Below, piece by piece: positions 22,540 to 30,988 of a stretch of DNA of 33,440 nucleotides; the first letter of the stretch is position 1, and every line of letters starts with the position of its first letter. The position numbers and the translations under genes are program-made. The notes under the pieces are model-generated. The model searched no databases. It saw only the letters and a program-made list of their open reading frames with translations, and was not told where the DNA came from. The stretch is from positions 1-33,440 of the forward strand of contig JAGLCY010000290.1 of the NCBI GenBank assembly GCA_023270185.1, given 5' to 3'. Source of the stretch: Candidatus Krumholzibacteriia bacterium (GTDB lineage Bacteria > Krumholzibacteriota > Krumholzibacteriia > LZORAL124-64-63).

Positions 22540-24582
22540 ATGTTCAGGTCACTATACTCAGGCGTTTCGGGAATGTCGGCCCAGATTACCAATCTCGACG
22601 TCATCGGCAACAATATCGCGAACAGCAGCACCGTGGGGTTCAAGGCGGGACGCGTGACCTTCAGCGAAATGCTGACCCAGACCATTCGGGGGGCCACCCG
22701 GCCTGTCAGCGGGGGGATGGGGGGGACAAATCCCCAACAGATAGGATTGGGCACCCGCGTCGGCAGTATCGACACGATCTTCAATCAGGGAAATTTCCAG
22801 ACGACCGGGATGAAGACCGACCTGGCCATCCAGGGCAATGGTTTCTTTATCCTCAATGACGGGACAAGCTCGTTGTACAGCAGGGCCGGCGTCTTCGGCC
22901 TGGACAGCCAAAGCATTCTGGTGAATCCCGCCACCGGTTGGCGCGTGCAAGGTGTCATGGCGGACTCGATGGGGAATATCGGGACCGGACCATTGACGGA
23001 CATCTTCATAGACCCCGGTCTCGTCATGCCGGCCAGCGCTTCCACGGATGTCCAGCTTATGGGCAACCTGGATTCCAGCAGCGATTCCACCGGTTCCATA
23101 ACTGAAAGCCGGATTTTCATGGCCTCGGCCGATGGGACCGATCGCTTGACCGCCATGAGTGGGATGGGCAACGGGCCATTGGGACTGTCAGCGGGAGATG
23201 TCATCCAACTCAACGGGACGGGCGGAGGTCTGCCTTTGGGTGTCAGCACCTTCACCGTGGCCGACGACTCCACTCTTCAGGACCTGGTTTCATGGCTGAA
23301 CAGATCCATGACCACGGCGAGACAGAATGTGGCTTTCGCCATCGACTCCGACGGCGCCGTCCAGATCACAAACAACACCGGGCAGGATTTGATCGGGGTT
23401 TCCCTTTCATCGGGCGGCCTCGCCGCTTTCAATTCCAATTTCCTGTTCGAACCCACCATCACGGCGGGACAAACGGCGCGGACAAATGAACTCCGCAGTT
23501 ACGCGGCGGAGTCGGATCTTCTTTCAAACCTCTACGATTCCAACGGCAGGCCCCTGGATATAGACACGAGCAACCCGGCTGCGTCCCTGACCCTGGGGGG
23601 GGCTGTGGGTGGAACACCGGTCACGGACCACACCATGGCCATAAATGCGGCCTCGACCCTGGGTGACGTCATGCGAGATCTCCAATTCACCCTGGGCATC
23701 AATTCCAATCCTGTTGTGCTCAATGACACGGGACAGATCATCGTGACAGGCGAGGTCGGAGGCGATTTCGCTCTCAGTGGATTATCCGTCAGAGAAACCG
23801 GGGTCAGCAATCCTGTTCTGGAAGGGGCATTCAGCTTCACCCAGACCCAGGCTGCCACGGACGCCCAGGTGTTTTCACTTGCCACCACCGTATACGATTC
23901 CCTGGGGGCGGAGCACACTGTGGCCTTCTCCTTTGAGAAGATTCCCGACCAGAATGAATGGACCTGGACAGCGACCATGGAGGGCGGGGAAACCATTCTT
24001 TCGGGCGGATCGGGCAGGGTTGCCTTTGCCGATAACGGTGCCCTGACCAGTTACACCTTCGACGACGGTTCCGGCGCCCTGACCTTTCAGCCCCAGGCCA
24101 ATGGAACCGAAGGTGCGGCGAACGTGGTCCTGAATCTGGATTTCGGGGAAGCGGGAACCTTGACGGGCCTGACCCAATTCGAGGGAACCGGGGCCATGCA
24201 GTCCATTGCCGACGGTTATGGCGCCGGCAACCTGTTGGATTTCAGCATCGACCGGAACGGCGTGATCATCGGGATATTTTCAAACGACACGACCCAGGAT
24301 CTCGCCCGCATCGGGTTGGCCCAATTCACCAATCAGGAGGGCCTGTCCCGTGTGGCCAACAACACGTATCGGATCAGCGGTAACTCCGGTCTTCCCTTGG
24401 AAACCTTCGCGGGCGAGGGCAACGCTGTTGCCTTCCTTTCCGGCGCATTGGAAAACAGCAACGTGGACCTGGCCAAGGAATTCACCGACCTGATCGTGGC
24501 ACAGCGCGCGTTCCAGGCCAACAGCCGGGTGATTTCGACTGCCGACCAGATGATGCAGGAACTGGTCAATATGGTGGGATAA
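22540..24582 (+). CDS. flgE: Flagellar hook protein FlgE (large)
   Basis: The hook subunit. The N-terminus MFRSLYSGVSGMSAQITNLDVIGNNIANSSTVGFKAGRVTFSEM and the C-terminus ENSNVDLAKEFTDLIVAQRAFQANSRVISTADQMMQELVNMVG are standard. At 680 residues it is well above the enteric 400: an insert between roughly 170 and 480 is Ser/Thr/Gly-rich and beta-like, probably additional surface domains. GGGAGG precedes ATG 22540. It is likely driven by the sigma-54 promoter at 20377 with motE, fliK and flgD. Confidence 0.96.
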   Translation: MFRSLYSGVSGMSAQITNLDVIGNNIANSSTVGFKAGRVTFSEMLTQTIRGATRPVSGGMGGTNPQQIGLGTRVGSIDTIFNQGNFQTTGMKTDLAIQGNGFFILNDGTSSLYSRAGVFGLDSQSILVNPATGWRVQGVMADSMGNIGTGPLTDIFIDPGLVMPASASTDVQLMGNLDSSSDSTGSITESRIFMASADGTDRLTAMSGMGNGPLGLSAGDVIQLNGTGGGLPLGVSTFTVADDSTLQDLVSWLNRSMTTARQNVAFAIDSDGAVQITNNTGQDLIGVSLSSGGLAAFNSNFLFEPTITAGQTARTNELRSYAAESDLLSNLYDSNGRPLDIDTSNPAASLTLGGAVGGTPVTDHTMAINAASTLGDVMRDLQFTLGINSNPVVLNDTGQIIVTGEVGGDFALSGLSVRETGVSNPVLEGAFSFTQTQAATDAQVFSLATTVYDSLGAEHTVAFSFEKIPDQNEWTWTATMEGGETILSGGSGRVAFADNGALTSYTFDDGSGALTFQPQANGTEGAANVVLNLDFGEAGTLTGLTQFEGTGAMQSIADGYGAGNLLDFSIDRNGVIIGIFSNDTTQDLARIGLAQFTNQEGLSRVANNTYRISGNSGLPLETFAGEGNAVAFLSGALENSNVDLAKEFTDLIVAQRAFQANSRVISTADQMMQELVNMVG

Positions 24583-24626
24583 AGCGGAGATGACCGAGGG
24601 GACATCACCTCAAGGAGCTAAAGTTC

Positions 24627-24851
24627 ATGATTAAAGTCACGAAACTAAATGGGAACGAACTTGTGGTGAATGCGGACCTTATCGAATTCATCGAGAGGAC
24701 GCCGGATACCCTGATCAGTCTGACCACAGGTCGCAAGATCATGGTTCTGGAGGAACTTGATGACGTGATCCGCATGGCCGTCGGTTACCGGGCCAAGGCG
24801 AGAATCTACCCGGTGCCGACCGGCGGGTCCGGATCGGTGTTCGAGGGATGA
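24627..24851 (+). CDS. flbD: FlbD/SwrD family small flagellar protein
   Basis: A 74-residue protein matching the FlbD (SwrD) family, which is unrelated to the Caulobacter regulator of the same name. The pattern is MIKVTKLNGNELVVNADLIEFIERTPDTLISLTTGRKIMVLEELDDVI. In Bacillus, SwrD raises stator-dependent torque. Its place right before motA fits that role. AAGGAG lies nine bases before ATG 24627. Confidence 0.93.
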   Translation: MIKVTKLNGNELVVNADLIEFIERTPDTLISLTTGRKIMVLEELDDVIRMAVGYRAKARIYPVPTGGSGSVFEG

Positions 24852-24867
24852 ACCTGGGAGACAGGCA

Positions 24868-25650
24868 GTGGACATAGCAACCATCATCGGTCTCGCGGCA
24901 GCCTTCGGTCTGGTGGGGTGGTCCATCCAGTCGGGGGGAAACCTGAGCGCGTTCCTTAATCTCACTGCCGCCGCCATTGTTCTGGGGGGAACATTCGGTT
25001 CACTGCTGGTCCACTTTCCCATGTCGCGGATCGTCGGACTTTTCGGCATCCTGAGGAAGACACTCGTCTACGCTCAACCCGAACCTGACGCAGTCATCAG
25101 CAAGATGGTGAAGTACGCCGAACGGGCCAGGCGAGAAGGCATGTTGGCCCTTGAGGATGATTCGGAAACCGAAACGGACGAGTTTCTCCGGAAAGGCCTC
25201 CGTCTGGCCGTGGACGGAACCGATCCCCAACTCCTGGAAAAAATCCTGCAAACCGATGTCCACCAGATCGAACTTCGTCATTTCGAAGGAGCCAGAATCC
25301 TGGCGGCCGGAGGTACTTTTGCCCCGGCTTTCGGCATGATAGGAACACTTATCGGGCTTGTCAGCATGTTGTCGACACTTTCAGATCCCGCTCAGATAGG
25401 CGTGGGGATGGCCACGGCACTTGTCACAACTTTCTATGGGGCGGTGTTAGCCAACGCCCTCTTCCTGCCTTTGGCCGGCAAACTGGAGACCCGCTCTCGT
25501 GAAGAGATATTGAACAAGGAGATGGTCATCGACGGAATCATGGCCATCCAGAGCGGAGATTCACCGAGGATCGTCGAGGAGAAACTCAAATCCTTCCTTT
25601 CCCCGGCCCTTCGCCGGAAAGTGGAAACCGCCAAGAAGAGGGCCGCCTGA
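24868..25650 (+). CDS. motA: Stator protein MotA
   Basis: The inner-membrane proton (or sodium) channel subunit that pushes on FliG. The 260-residue protein has four predicted membrane segments: two near the N-terminus (IIGLAAAFGLVGWSI; FLNLTAAAIVLGGTFG), then a cytoplasmic loop, then TFAPAFGMIGTLIGLVSML and GMATALVTTFYGAVLANALFLPL, the MotA signature. It starts with GTG, preceded by GGGAG. It lies two bases before motB. Ion specificity cannot be read from this sequence. Confidence 0.95.
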   Translation: MDIATIIGLAAAFGLVGWSIQSGGNLSAFLNLTAAAIVLGGTFGSLLVHFPMSRIVGLFGILRKTLVYAQPEPDAVISKMVKYAERARREGMLALEDDSETETDEFLRKGLRLAVDGTDPQLLEKILQTDVHQIELRHFEGARILAAGGTFAPAFGMIGTLIGLVSMLSTLSDPAQIGVGMATALVTTFYGAVLANALFLPLAGKLETRSREEILNKEMVIDGIMAIQSGDSPRIVEEKLKSFLSPALRRKVETAKKRAA

Positions 25651-25651
25651 C

Positions 25652-26413
25652 ATGAGATCCAGGAGAAGGGACCTCATCATTCGCGGAAAGGTCGACGGGT
25701 GGGTCATGACCTACGCGGACATGATGAGTCTTCTGCTGACTTTCTTTATCCTGATTGTTTCCTTTTCCTCCTTGCAGCAGGCCAAATTCAAGCAGGCCGC
25801 CCAATCACTGCAGGAGGCTTTCGGCATTCTTCAGCACCCCGAATCGATGATCGAATTCAGAAATCCGGTTTACCCGGATATTCGCGATAATTCCGCGGAC
25901 GCCGAAGTTTTCTACGAGATGAAGGAGCTTGAACAGGTCATCAAGGAAAACGGCCTGGATCAGGAAGTCGAGGTCCAACTCCAGGACAACGGAGTGTTGT
26001 TCCGCATCCAGGCCCCGTTCCTGTTTTCGTCCGGTCAGGCCGTACTTTTGGACGAACCCAGGAAGGTTCTGGGCGAACTTTCCCTCCTGTTCATAAAATT
26101 TCCCTACCAGATCCGGGTTGAGGGTCATACGGACAGTTTACCAATCAATTCCATCCGATTCCCCTCCAACTGGGAGCTTTCCGCGGCGCGCGCGGTGACA
26201 GTGGCACGATATTTTCAAGGGTTGGGATTGCCGCCTGAAAGAATCGCGGCCACAGGATACGGGGAATACAACCCCATTGCCGACAACGGCACCGTCCAGG
26301 GGCGGGAAAAGAACCGACGAGTGGAGATATTCCTGCAATTGGACAAGCGGGAACTGCCAAGAGGCTCTGAATTGCCTTTTGCCGTTCCTCTTTTCAAGGG
26401 AAAGGAATCCTAA
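25652..26413 (+). CDS. motB: Stator protein MotB
   Basis: MotB anchors the stator to peptidoglycan and carries the essential ion-binding Asp. A single membrane segment follows VDGWVMTYADMMSLLLTFFILIV, where Asp23 is the channel residue. The C-terminal OmpA-like domain has VEGHTDSLPIN, SNWELSAARAVTVARYF and REKNRRVEI, the peptidoglycan-binding motifs. The 253-residue length fits. An 82-bp gap with no obvious feature separates it from fliL. Confidence 0.96.
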   Translation: MRSRRRDLIIRGKVDGWVMTYADMMSLLLTFFILIVSFSSLQQAKFKQAAQSLQEAFGILQHPESMIEFRNPVYPDIRDNSADAEVFYEMKELEQVIKENGLDQEVEVQLQDNGVLFRIQAPFLFSSGQAVLLDEPRKVLGELSLLFIKFPYQIRVEGHTDSLPINSIRFPSNWELSAARAVTVARYFQGLGLPPERIAATGYGEYNPIADNGTVQGREKNRRVEIFLQLDKRELPRGSELPFAVPLFKGKES

Positions 26414-26495
26414 GCCCGAACCCGGGCAAGCGGATGAAAATCCGCCGGTGCGGCCGGATAATCGCCGCTATCGCGAACCGACAAGGAGCAGAGGA

Positions 26496-27017
26496 ATGGC
26501 GGACAAATCAAACACGTCTCCGGATGAAGCCGGTCGGACACACAGGAAGGGATGGCTGGAGAACAAGGCAATCCTGCTGGGGGTGATCGTCATCGTTCAG
26601 GCCCTGGTGGCCATCGGTCTGACCCAGTACGTCCTGGTCCCCAAACTGACGATTCATCAGGCGGCGGTTGGGAACGAGTCCATTGCCGAAATCGCGGCGG
26701 ATGTTCCACAACGTGGGATCATGGTCGGTCTGGAAGACATCATCGTCACCTTGGCGGGAGACGCCCCACGGCCCCATTACCTTCGCATCAATATCAACCT
26801 CGAGGTGAAGGACAAGGCCACCGCGGAAGCCGTCAAAATCAGGCTTCCCCAGATGCGTGACGTTGTGATCATGACCCTTTCCGACAAATCGATGGATGAT
26901 CTCAGCAAGCCGGGTGGGAAAATGAACCTGCGGGCGGAAATTTTCCGACGTCTGGATGAAAGCATTTCAGGTGGAAAATTGATGAACGTCTACTTTTCGG
27001 ATCTGGTCATCCAGTAA
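26496..27017 (+). CDS. fliL: Flagellar basal body protein FliL
   Basis: FliL forms a ring around the stator and supports motor load. The 173-residue protein has a short cytoplasmic N-terminus, one membrane segment (about 25-45) and a periplasmic domain ending in RAEIFRRLDESISGGKLMNVYFSDLVIQ, the FliL C-terminal pattern. ATG 26496 has AAGGAG seven bases upstream; the frame opens further upstream over motB, which I reject. It lies 18 bp before fliM. Confidence 0.93.
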   Translation: MADKSNTSPDEAGRTHRKGWLENKAILLGVIVIVQALVAIGLTQYVLVPKLTIHQAAVGNESIAEIAADVPQRGIMVGLEDIIVTLAGDAPRPHYLRININLEVKDKATAEAVKIRLPQMRDVVIMTLSDKSMDDLSKPGGKMNLRAEIFRRLDESISGGKLMNVYFSDLVIQ

Positions 27018-27035
27018 CCGGGCAAAGGGGATACC

Positions 27036-28088
27036 GTGACGTCCGTCGATCTTGAACAACCAACCAGCGACATCAGCCTGGAACACGACCTGGATCTGGA
27101 CGCCGCCATCGACGCGGCCGAAGATCTTGCCGGCAATGTTGACGGCGGGCTGGGAATTGATCTCGATGATGTTCTCAACGCCTCTTCCGAGGAAGAGGAT
27201 CACGGGGATGTTCCGGAAAAATATGATTTTCACCGACCTCACCACATATCCCGTCCTTTCCAGAAGAACCTCCAGGCGGTGGCCGAGTATTTCGCCAAGA
27301 ACGGAACCATCGATTTCACCAGCCGTCTGCGCATGGCAACCGATGTCGAATATCAGGGGCTGCGCCAGTGCACCTATGCTGAATTTCTCCGGGAACTTCC
27401 GAAACCGACCTGCGCCGCCATGGTCGACTTCGCGCCCCTGAAAGGCCCGTCCCTTCTGAACCTGGATCTCGGACTCTGTTTCGTATTCATGAAAAAGCTT
27501 CTCGGGGGCAAGCCCGAACCTGAAATGATGATTCGTGATTTTACCGAGATCGAACGCGCCATCGCCACCGATCTGGTGGGGCGTTTCGTGGAGATGTTCG
27601 GGAAAGCGATATCCAAGATCGTTGCCGTCGAGTCCGGTTTGTCAGGCCTTGAAAACAATCCCCATTACCTGAGCGGCATTTCCGAAGGGTCTTCGCTGGT
27701 TGTGCTTGAGTTCAAGATCAAACTTGACGCTGTCGAGGGCCCCATCCAATGGGCCATGCCCTTGTCGTCTTTTGGCCCCGTGCGGGAAATCTTCGATCCC
27801 AGTGACGTCAAGGAAACCAGGAACTCCGCCGAGTTGAAGGGGGACCGGCGCAAGATCCTGAATATGGTCCAGGGCAGCGGGAGTGAACTTGTTGTCCAAC
27901 TGGGGCAATTCGAAACCAATCTCGAGAACATTCTCAATCTTTCCACCGGAGACCTTCTGGATCTGCCCCAGGCCGTCGAAGCGCCCCTGAAGATTCAGAT
28001 TGCCGGCCGGGATGCCTGGCTCGGTGAAGCGGGTCGCGTCGGAAACCTGAGGGCCATCAGTTTGATCCAGCAGTTGAACAAGGAGTGA
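27036..28088 (+). CDS. fliM: Switch protein FliM with an atypical N-terminus
   Basis: FliM links CheY to the C ring. The 350-residue protein has a middle domain with the family pattern (FQKNLQAVAEYFAKNGTIDFTSRL, LLNLDLGLCFVFMKKLLGG, FTEIERAIATDLV) and a C-terminal SpoA-like domain (VVQLGQFETNLENILNLSTGDLLDL). The first ~60 residues are acidic and lack a clear LSQ-x-E-I-D-A-L-L motif, the usual CheY-binding element; only a vague A-I-D-A-A remains. It starts with GTG, preceded by AAAGGGG. Confidence 0.95.
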   Translation: MTSVDLEQPTSDISLEHDLDLDAAIDAAEDLAGNVDGGLGIDLDDVLNASSEEEDHGDVPEKYDFHRPHHISRPFQKNLQAVAEYFAKNGTIDFTSRLRMATDVEYQGLRQCTYAEFLRELPKPTCAAMVDFAPLKGPSLLNLDLGLCFVFMKKLLGGKPEPEMMIRDFTEIERAIATDLVGRFVEMFGKAISKIVAVESGLSGLENNPHYLSGISEGSSLVVLEFKIKLDAVEGPIQWAMPLSSFGPVREIFDPSDVKETRNSAELKGDRRKILNMVQGSGSELVVQLGQFETNLENILNLSTGDLLDLPQAVEAPLKIQIAGRDAWLGEAGRVGNLRAISLIQQLNKE

Positions 28089-28093
28089 GCGGC

Positions 28094-28501
28094 ATGAACA
28101 CCGACGACACCTATCTGAACAATCAGGAACCCGACGAAACCGCGGGCGTGACCTCTGACGGGTCTTTCTCCACCGGCACGGCGGTTTTGGAAGATGAATC
28201 CTCTTCCCTCATCGGGGATCTGAAAGACGATGTCTCGGATACGGCAAATCTCGACCTGCTCCTGGACGTCAATCTTCAGGTGACGGTGGAGTTGGGCAGG
28301 GCTGGTCTGAAATTCCGGGAAGTGCTCAACCTGGCTCCAGGTTCAGTTGTCGAACTTGACCGGCAGACCAGTGAACCGGTGGACATACTGGTCAACGGTT
28401 CTCTTTTGGCCACGGGTGAAGTCGTGGTGGTGGATGACCATTTCGCGGTTCGCATCACCAAACTCCTGAATCGTGTCGAGAGGTTGAAAAAGGTCCTGTG
28501 A
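28094..28501 (+). CDS. fliN: Switch protein FliN
   Basis: A 135-residue C-ring component. The last ~75 residues are the SpoA fold: LLLDVNLQVTVELGRAGLKFREVLNLAPGSVVELDRQTSEPVDILVNGSLLATGEVVVVDDHFAVRIT, a full FliN pattern. The N-terminal ~60 residues are polar and acidic, likely disordered. I chose ATG 28094, eight bases after AGGAG; a GTG at 28085 would overlap that site. It shares one base with the fliO start. Confidence 0.96.
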   Translation: MNTDDTYLNNQEPDETAGVTSDGSFSTGTAVLEDESSSLIGDLKDDVSDTANLDLLLDVNLQVTVELGRAGLKFREVLNLAPGSVVELDRQTSEPVDILVNGSLLATGEVVVVDDHFAVRITKLLNRVERLKKVL

Positions 28502-28836
28502 TGGCACTTCCAGCTGCATTTTTGGGGACCCTCAACGAAGGCGCTTTCGCGGCCGGCAGCGGCATGTCCTGGTGGCAGACCGTGGGCGGCCTGGTGGCGG
28601 TGTTCGGTCTCCTGATGGTGAGCCTGAAACTATTGGGAAAATGGAATCGAAGGTCCGGGGGATCCGATTCTTCCCTGTTGACTGTCTGGCACCTCGGGCC
28701 AAAACGGGAAATCCAGGTTCTGAAGCTGGGGGACCAGGTTCACTACATCTACCGCCATGACGGGTCCATGGTTGTCCTGCAGACCGAACCTTTGGTGAAT
28801 TTTGAAAATAAACGAGCCGACGCGGCATCCGCCTGA
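28501..28836 (+). CDS. fliO: Flagellar export-gate assembly protein FliO
   Basis: FliO helps assemble the FliP ring. The 111-residue protein has one membrane segment (about 24-44) and a cytoplasmic domain with SLLTVWHLGPKREIQVLKLGDQVHYI, the FliO pattern. ATG 28501 shares one base with the fliN stop (TGATG). A hairpin follows at 28846-28860, and the next gene has its own sigma-54 promoter. Confidence 0.9.
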   Translation: MALPAAFLGTLNEGAFAAGSGMSWWQTVGGLVAVFGLLMVSLKLLGKWNRRSGGSDSSLLTVWHLGPKREIQVLKLGDQVHYIYRHDGSMVVLQTEPLVNFENKRADAASA

Positions 28837-28845
28837 TCCGGACCT

Positions 28846-28860
28846 GGCCAGTTTCTGGCC
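28846..28860 (+). terminator. Small hairpin after fliO
   Basis: GGCCAG-TTT-CTGGCC, a perfect 6-bp stem with a three-base loop, ten bases after the fliO stop. No T run follows, so at most a weak terminator or 3' end element. Confidence 0.35.
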
Positions 28861-28994
28861 GAATCCCTTCCAAATATTCGAAAATCTGTGCCATATGCCT
28901 CCAATGACAATCCCACCATTCTGGGAAATATTTTTATTCCGTTAAAACCAAATAACTTACACAATTAGCCAATCCCGGGTTCACACGCCGCTCA

Positions 28995-29009
28995 TGGCAC
29001 GTCCATTGC
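28995..29009 (+). promoter_or_regulatory. Sigma-54 promoter for fliP-fliQ-fliR-flhB-flhA
   Basis: TGGCAC-GTCCA-TTGC is a full match to the -24/-12 consensus (GG 28996-28997, GC 29008-29009, spacing N10). An AT-rich block (28920-28966) lies just upstream. It overlaps an ATG at 28994 that would otherwise be read as the fliP start. Initiation near 29020 leaves a leader of about 50 nt before ATG 29072. Confidence 0.85.
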
Positions 29010-29071
29010 CTTTCCTGAAAAGAAGCGTTTCACGCCGAATTGACGTCTTTGCACCCATCAGGAAGCCGGGC

Positions 29072-29902
29072 ATGCTCATTAAGTCAAAAAACATCCTAAC
29101 CGGTAAAATGCTGGCGACCATTGTTGTCGTTTACCTGGTCGTTGTGTGTTTTGCGGCAGAATCGGCCCAGGCACAGGAAACCGCTGGCGGGGATTCCACA
29201 AAATCCCAGGCGAGCGACATCGAACCTGTTGCGCCGGTGATGACCCTGACCCTTGAGGGGGCCAATGGACCCCAATCCATGGACTCGGCCCTGAAAATCG
29301 TTCTGCTGATGACCGTTTTGTCCCTGGCGCCGGCTATTCTGGTGTTGTTGACCAGTTTTACCCGCATCGTGATCGTTCTGGGTTTTCTGAGGCAGGCCAT
29401 CGGCGCCAATCAGGCTCCCAACAACCAGATCATCATCGGTCTGGCGCTTTTCCTGACCCTGGTGGTCATGTCCCCGACCCTGCAACAAATGAACGTGGAA
29501 GCCATCCAACCCTTCATGAACGAAGAGATTGGGCAGGGGGAGGCCTTCGCCAAGGTCCAGGTGCCGCTGAAGGCTTTCATGCTCAGCCAGGTTCGGGAAA
29601 AGGACGTAGCTCTTTTCCTGGACCTGACAAGTTCTGAAATTCCCGACAGCCCGGAAGACCTGCCCATGCTGGTGGTCGTCCCCAGTTTTGTCCTGAGTGA
29701 ATTGAAGACCGCGTTCCAGATGGGGTTCGTGCTCTTCATCCCCTTCCTGATCATCGACATGGTGGTTGCTTCGGTCCTGATGTCCATGGGCATGATGATG
29801 TTGCCGCCTGTGCTTATCAGTCTGCCCTTCAAGATCCTCCTCTTCGTGCTCGTCGACGGATGGTTTCTGGTGGTCAAGTCATTGGTCCAGGCGTTCCAGT
29901 AG
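29072..29902 (+). CDS. fliP: Flagellar export-gate protein FliP
   Basis: The core of the export gate. The 276-residue protein starts with a cleavable signal peptide (MLIKSKNILTGK, a hydrophobic core, then A-Q-A), common in FliP. The family motifs follow: LLTSFTRIVIVLGFLRQAIG, NNQIIIGLALFLTLVVMSP, VVPSFVLSELKTAFQMGFVLFIPFLIIDMVVASVLMSMGMMMLPP. I chose ATG 29072, with AGGA upstream, because the ATG at 28994 forms part of the sigma-54 -24 element. fliQ follows after 19 bp. Confidence 0.95.
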   Translation: MLIKSKNILTGKMLATIVVVYLVVVCFAAESAQAQETAGGDSTKSQASDIEPVAPVMTLTLEGANGPQSMDSALKIVLLMTVLSLAPAILVLLTSFTRIVIVLGFLRQAIGANQAPNNQIIIGLALFLTLVVMSPTLQQMNVEAIQPFMNEEIGQGEAFAKVQVPLKAFMLSQVREKDVALFLDLTSSEIPDSPEDLPMLVVVPSFVLSELKTAFQMGFVLFIPFLIIDMVVASVLMSMGMMMLPPVLISLPFKILLFVLVDGWFLVVKSLVQAFQ

Positions 29903-29921
29903 GCCGGAAAGGTAAAGAGTC

Positions 29922-30185
29922 ATGACACCTGAAACAGTGATCGAAATCGGACAGTATGCCATGCGGACGGCAATTTTCGTTGCCGGTCCGATGCTGGTCG
30001 CCGGCATGATCGTGGGCCTGGCAATCAGCATCTTCCAGGCAGCCACACAGATCAACGAGATGACCATGACCTTCGTACCCAAGATCCTGACCGTTTTCCT
30101 CGTTCTGATCCTGACCCTGCCCTGGGCAATCAATCAGATGACCGGGTTCACTGAAGCAATGTTCAACCGTATAGCGGGAATGTAG
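29922..30185 (+). CDS. fliQ: Flagellar export-gate protein FliQ
   Basis: An 87-residue inner-membrane protein with two membrane segments: VAGPMLVAGMIVGLAISIFQAATQINEMTMTFVPKI and a second hydrophobic stretch FLVLILTLPWAI. The Q-A-A-T-Q-I-N-E-M-T-M-T-F-V-P-K-I core is the FliQ/SpaQ signature. It follows fliP after 19 bp and precedes fliR by eight bases. Confidence 0.96.
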   Translation: MTPETVIEIGQYAMRTAIFVAGPMLVAGMIVGLAISIFQAATQINEMTMTFVPKILTVFLVLILTLPWAINQMTGFTEAMFNRIAGM

Positions 30186-30193
30186 GGGATCAG

Positions 30194-30976
30194 GTGCAGT
30201 TCGAAATCGACATCACCCTTTTGGCGATAACGGCGGCCCTGGCGGTCCGTTTCGGGGTTCTGGCGGCAACGCTTCCGGTCCTGGACATGCGCAGCGTCCC
30301 CCCCCTGTGGCGCGTTGCGCTTGCTTTCAGTTTCGCCGCGGCGCTGGCGCCTGGGATCGCCAAGACATTGCCTGCGGGATCGGTTTCCCTGGCCTGGCCT
30401 GTCCTGGTGATGGAGTGCGTCAGGTCCCTGGTAGTGGGGGCCTTGTTGGGTTTCACCATCAACCTCGTTTTCACCGCGGTTCGTTACGCCGGTTCGATCG
30501 TCGGTATGCAGATCGGCTTTGCCATCGTCAATTCCTATGACCCCATGAGCAATTCCCAGGTTTCGGTCATTTCGCAGCTCTATTACCTCCTGGCCGTACT
30601 TCTCTTTTTCGCGACCGGGGCCCATCAGATCCTGGTGGGGGCCATGTTCCAGTCCTGCATAGCGGTCCCTCCGTTTGTTTCCGGTGATCCCCTGGGTGGC
30701 GCATGGTATCTGATGCGGGAATTCGGAACGGTATTCAGCCTGGGACTTAAAATCGCCGCTCCCGTCGTGATCGTCCTGCTGCTGGTCAGCGCGTCAATGG
30801 GTGTCATCGTGAAAACGGTTCCCCAGCTCAATGTTCTGGTGGTCGGGTTCCCGATCAAGATCGGTGTTGGCCTTATCACCGTGGGATTGTCACTCGTGTA
30901 TTTCCGGCAGGTCACCACCGTGGTGATGTCCGGAATGCAGTACCAGTTGTCCGAGTTGCTTATGGCCATGAAATAG
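30194..30976 (+). CDS. fliR: Flagellar export-gate protein FliR
   Basis: A 260-residue membrane protein of the export gate, which together with FliP and FliQ makes the helical pore. It has several membrane segments and the family motifs VVGALLGFTINLVFTAVRYAGSIVGMQIGFAIVNSYDP and QLYYLLAVLLFFATGAHQILV. It starts with GTG, preceded by AGGGGA. flhB follows after 12 bp. Confidence 0.95.
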   Translation: MQFEIDITLLAITAALAVRFGVLAATLPVLDMRSVPPLWRVALAFSFAAALAPGIAKTLPAGSVSLAWPVLVMECVRSLVVGALLGFTINLVFTAVRYAGSIVGMQIGFAIVNSYDPMSNSQVSVISQLYYLLAVLLFFATGAHQILVGAMFQSCIAVPPFVSGDPLGGAWYLMREFGTVFSLGLKIAAPVVIVLLLVSASMGVIVKTVPQLNVLVVGFPIKIGVGLITVGLSLVYFRQVTTVVMSGMQYQLSELLMAMK

Positions 30977-30988
30977 GGGAGGTGAATA

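Noticed and set aside
26200-26220. TGGCACGATATTTTC inside motB
   Set aside because: The -12 element reads TTTC rather than TTGC; coding coincidence.
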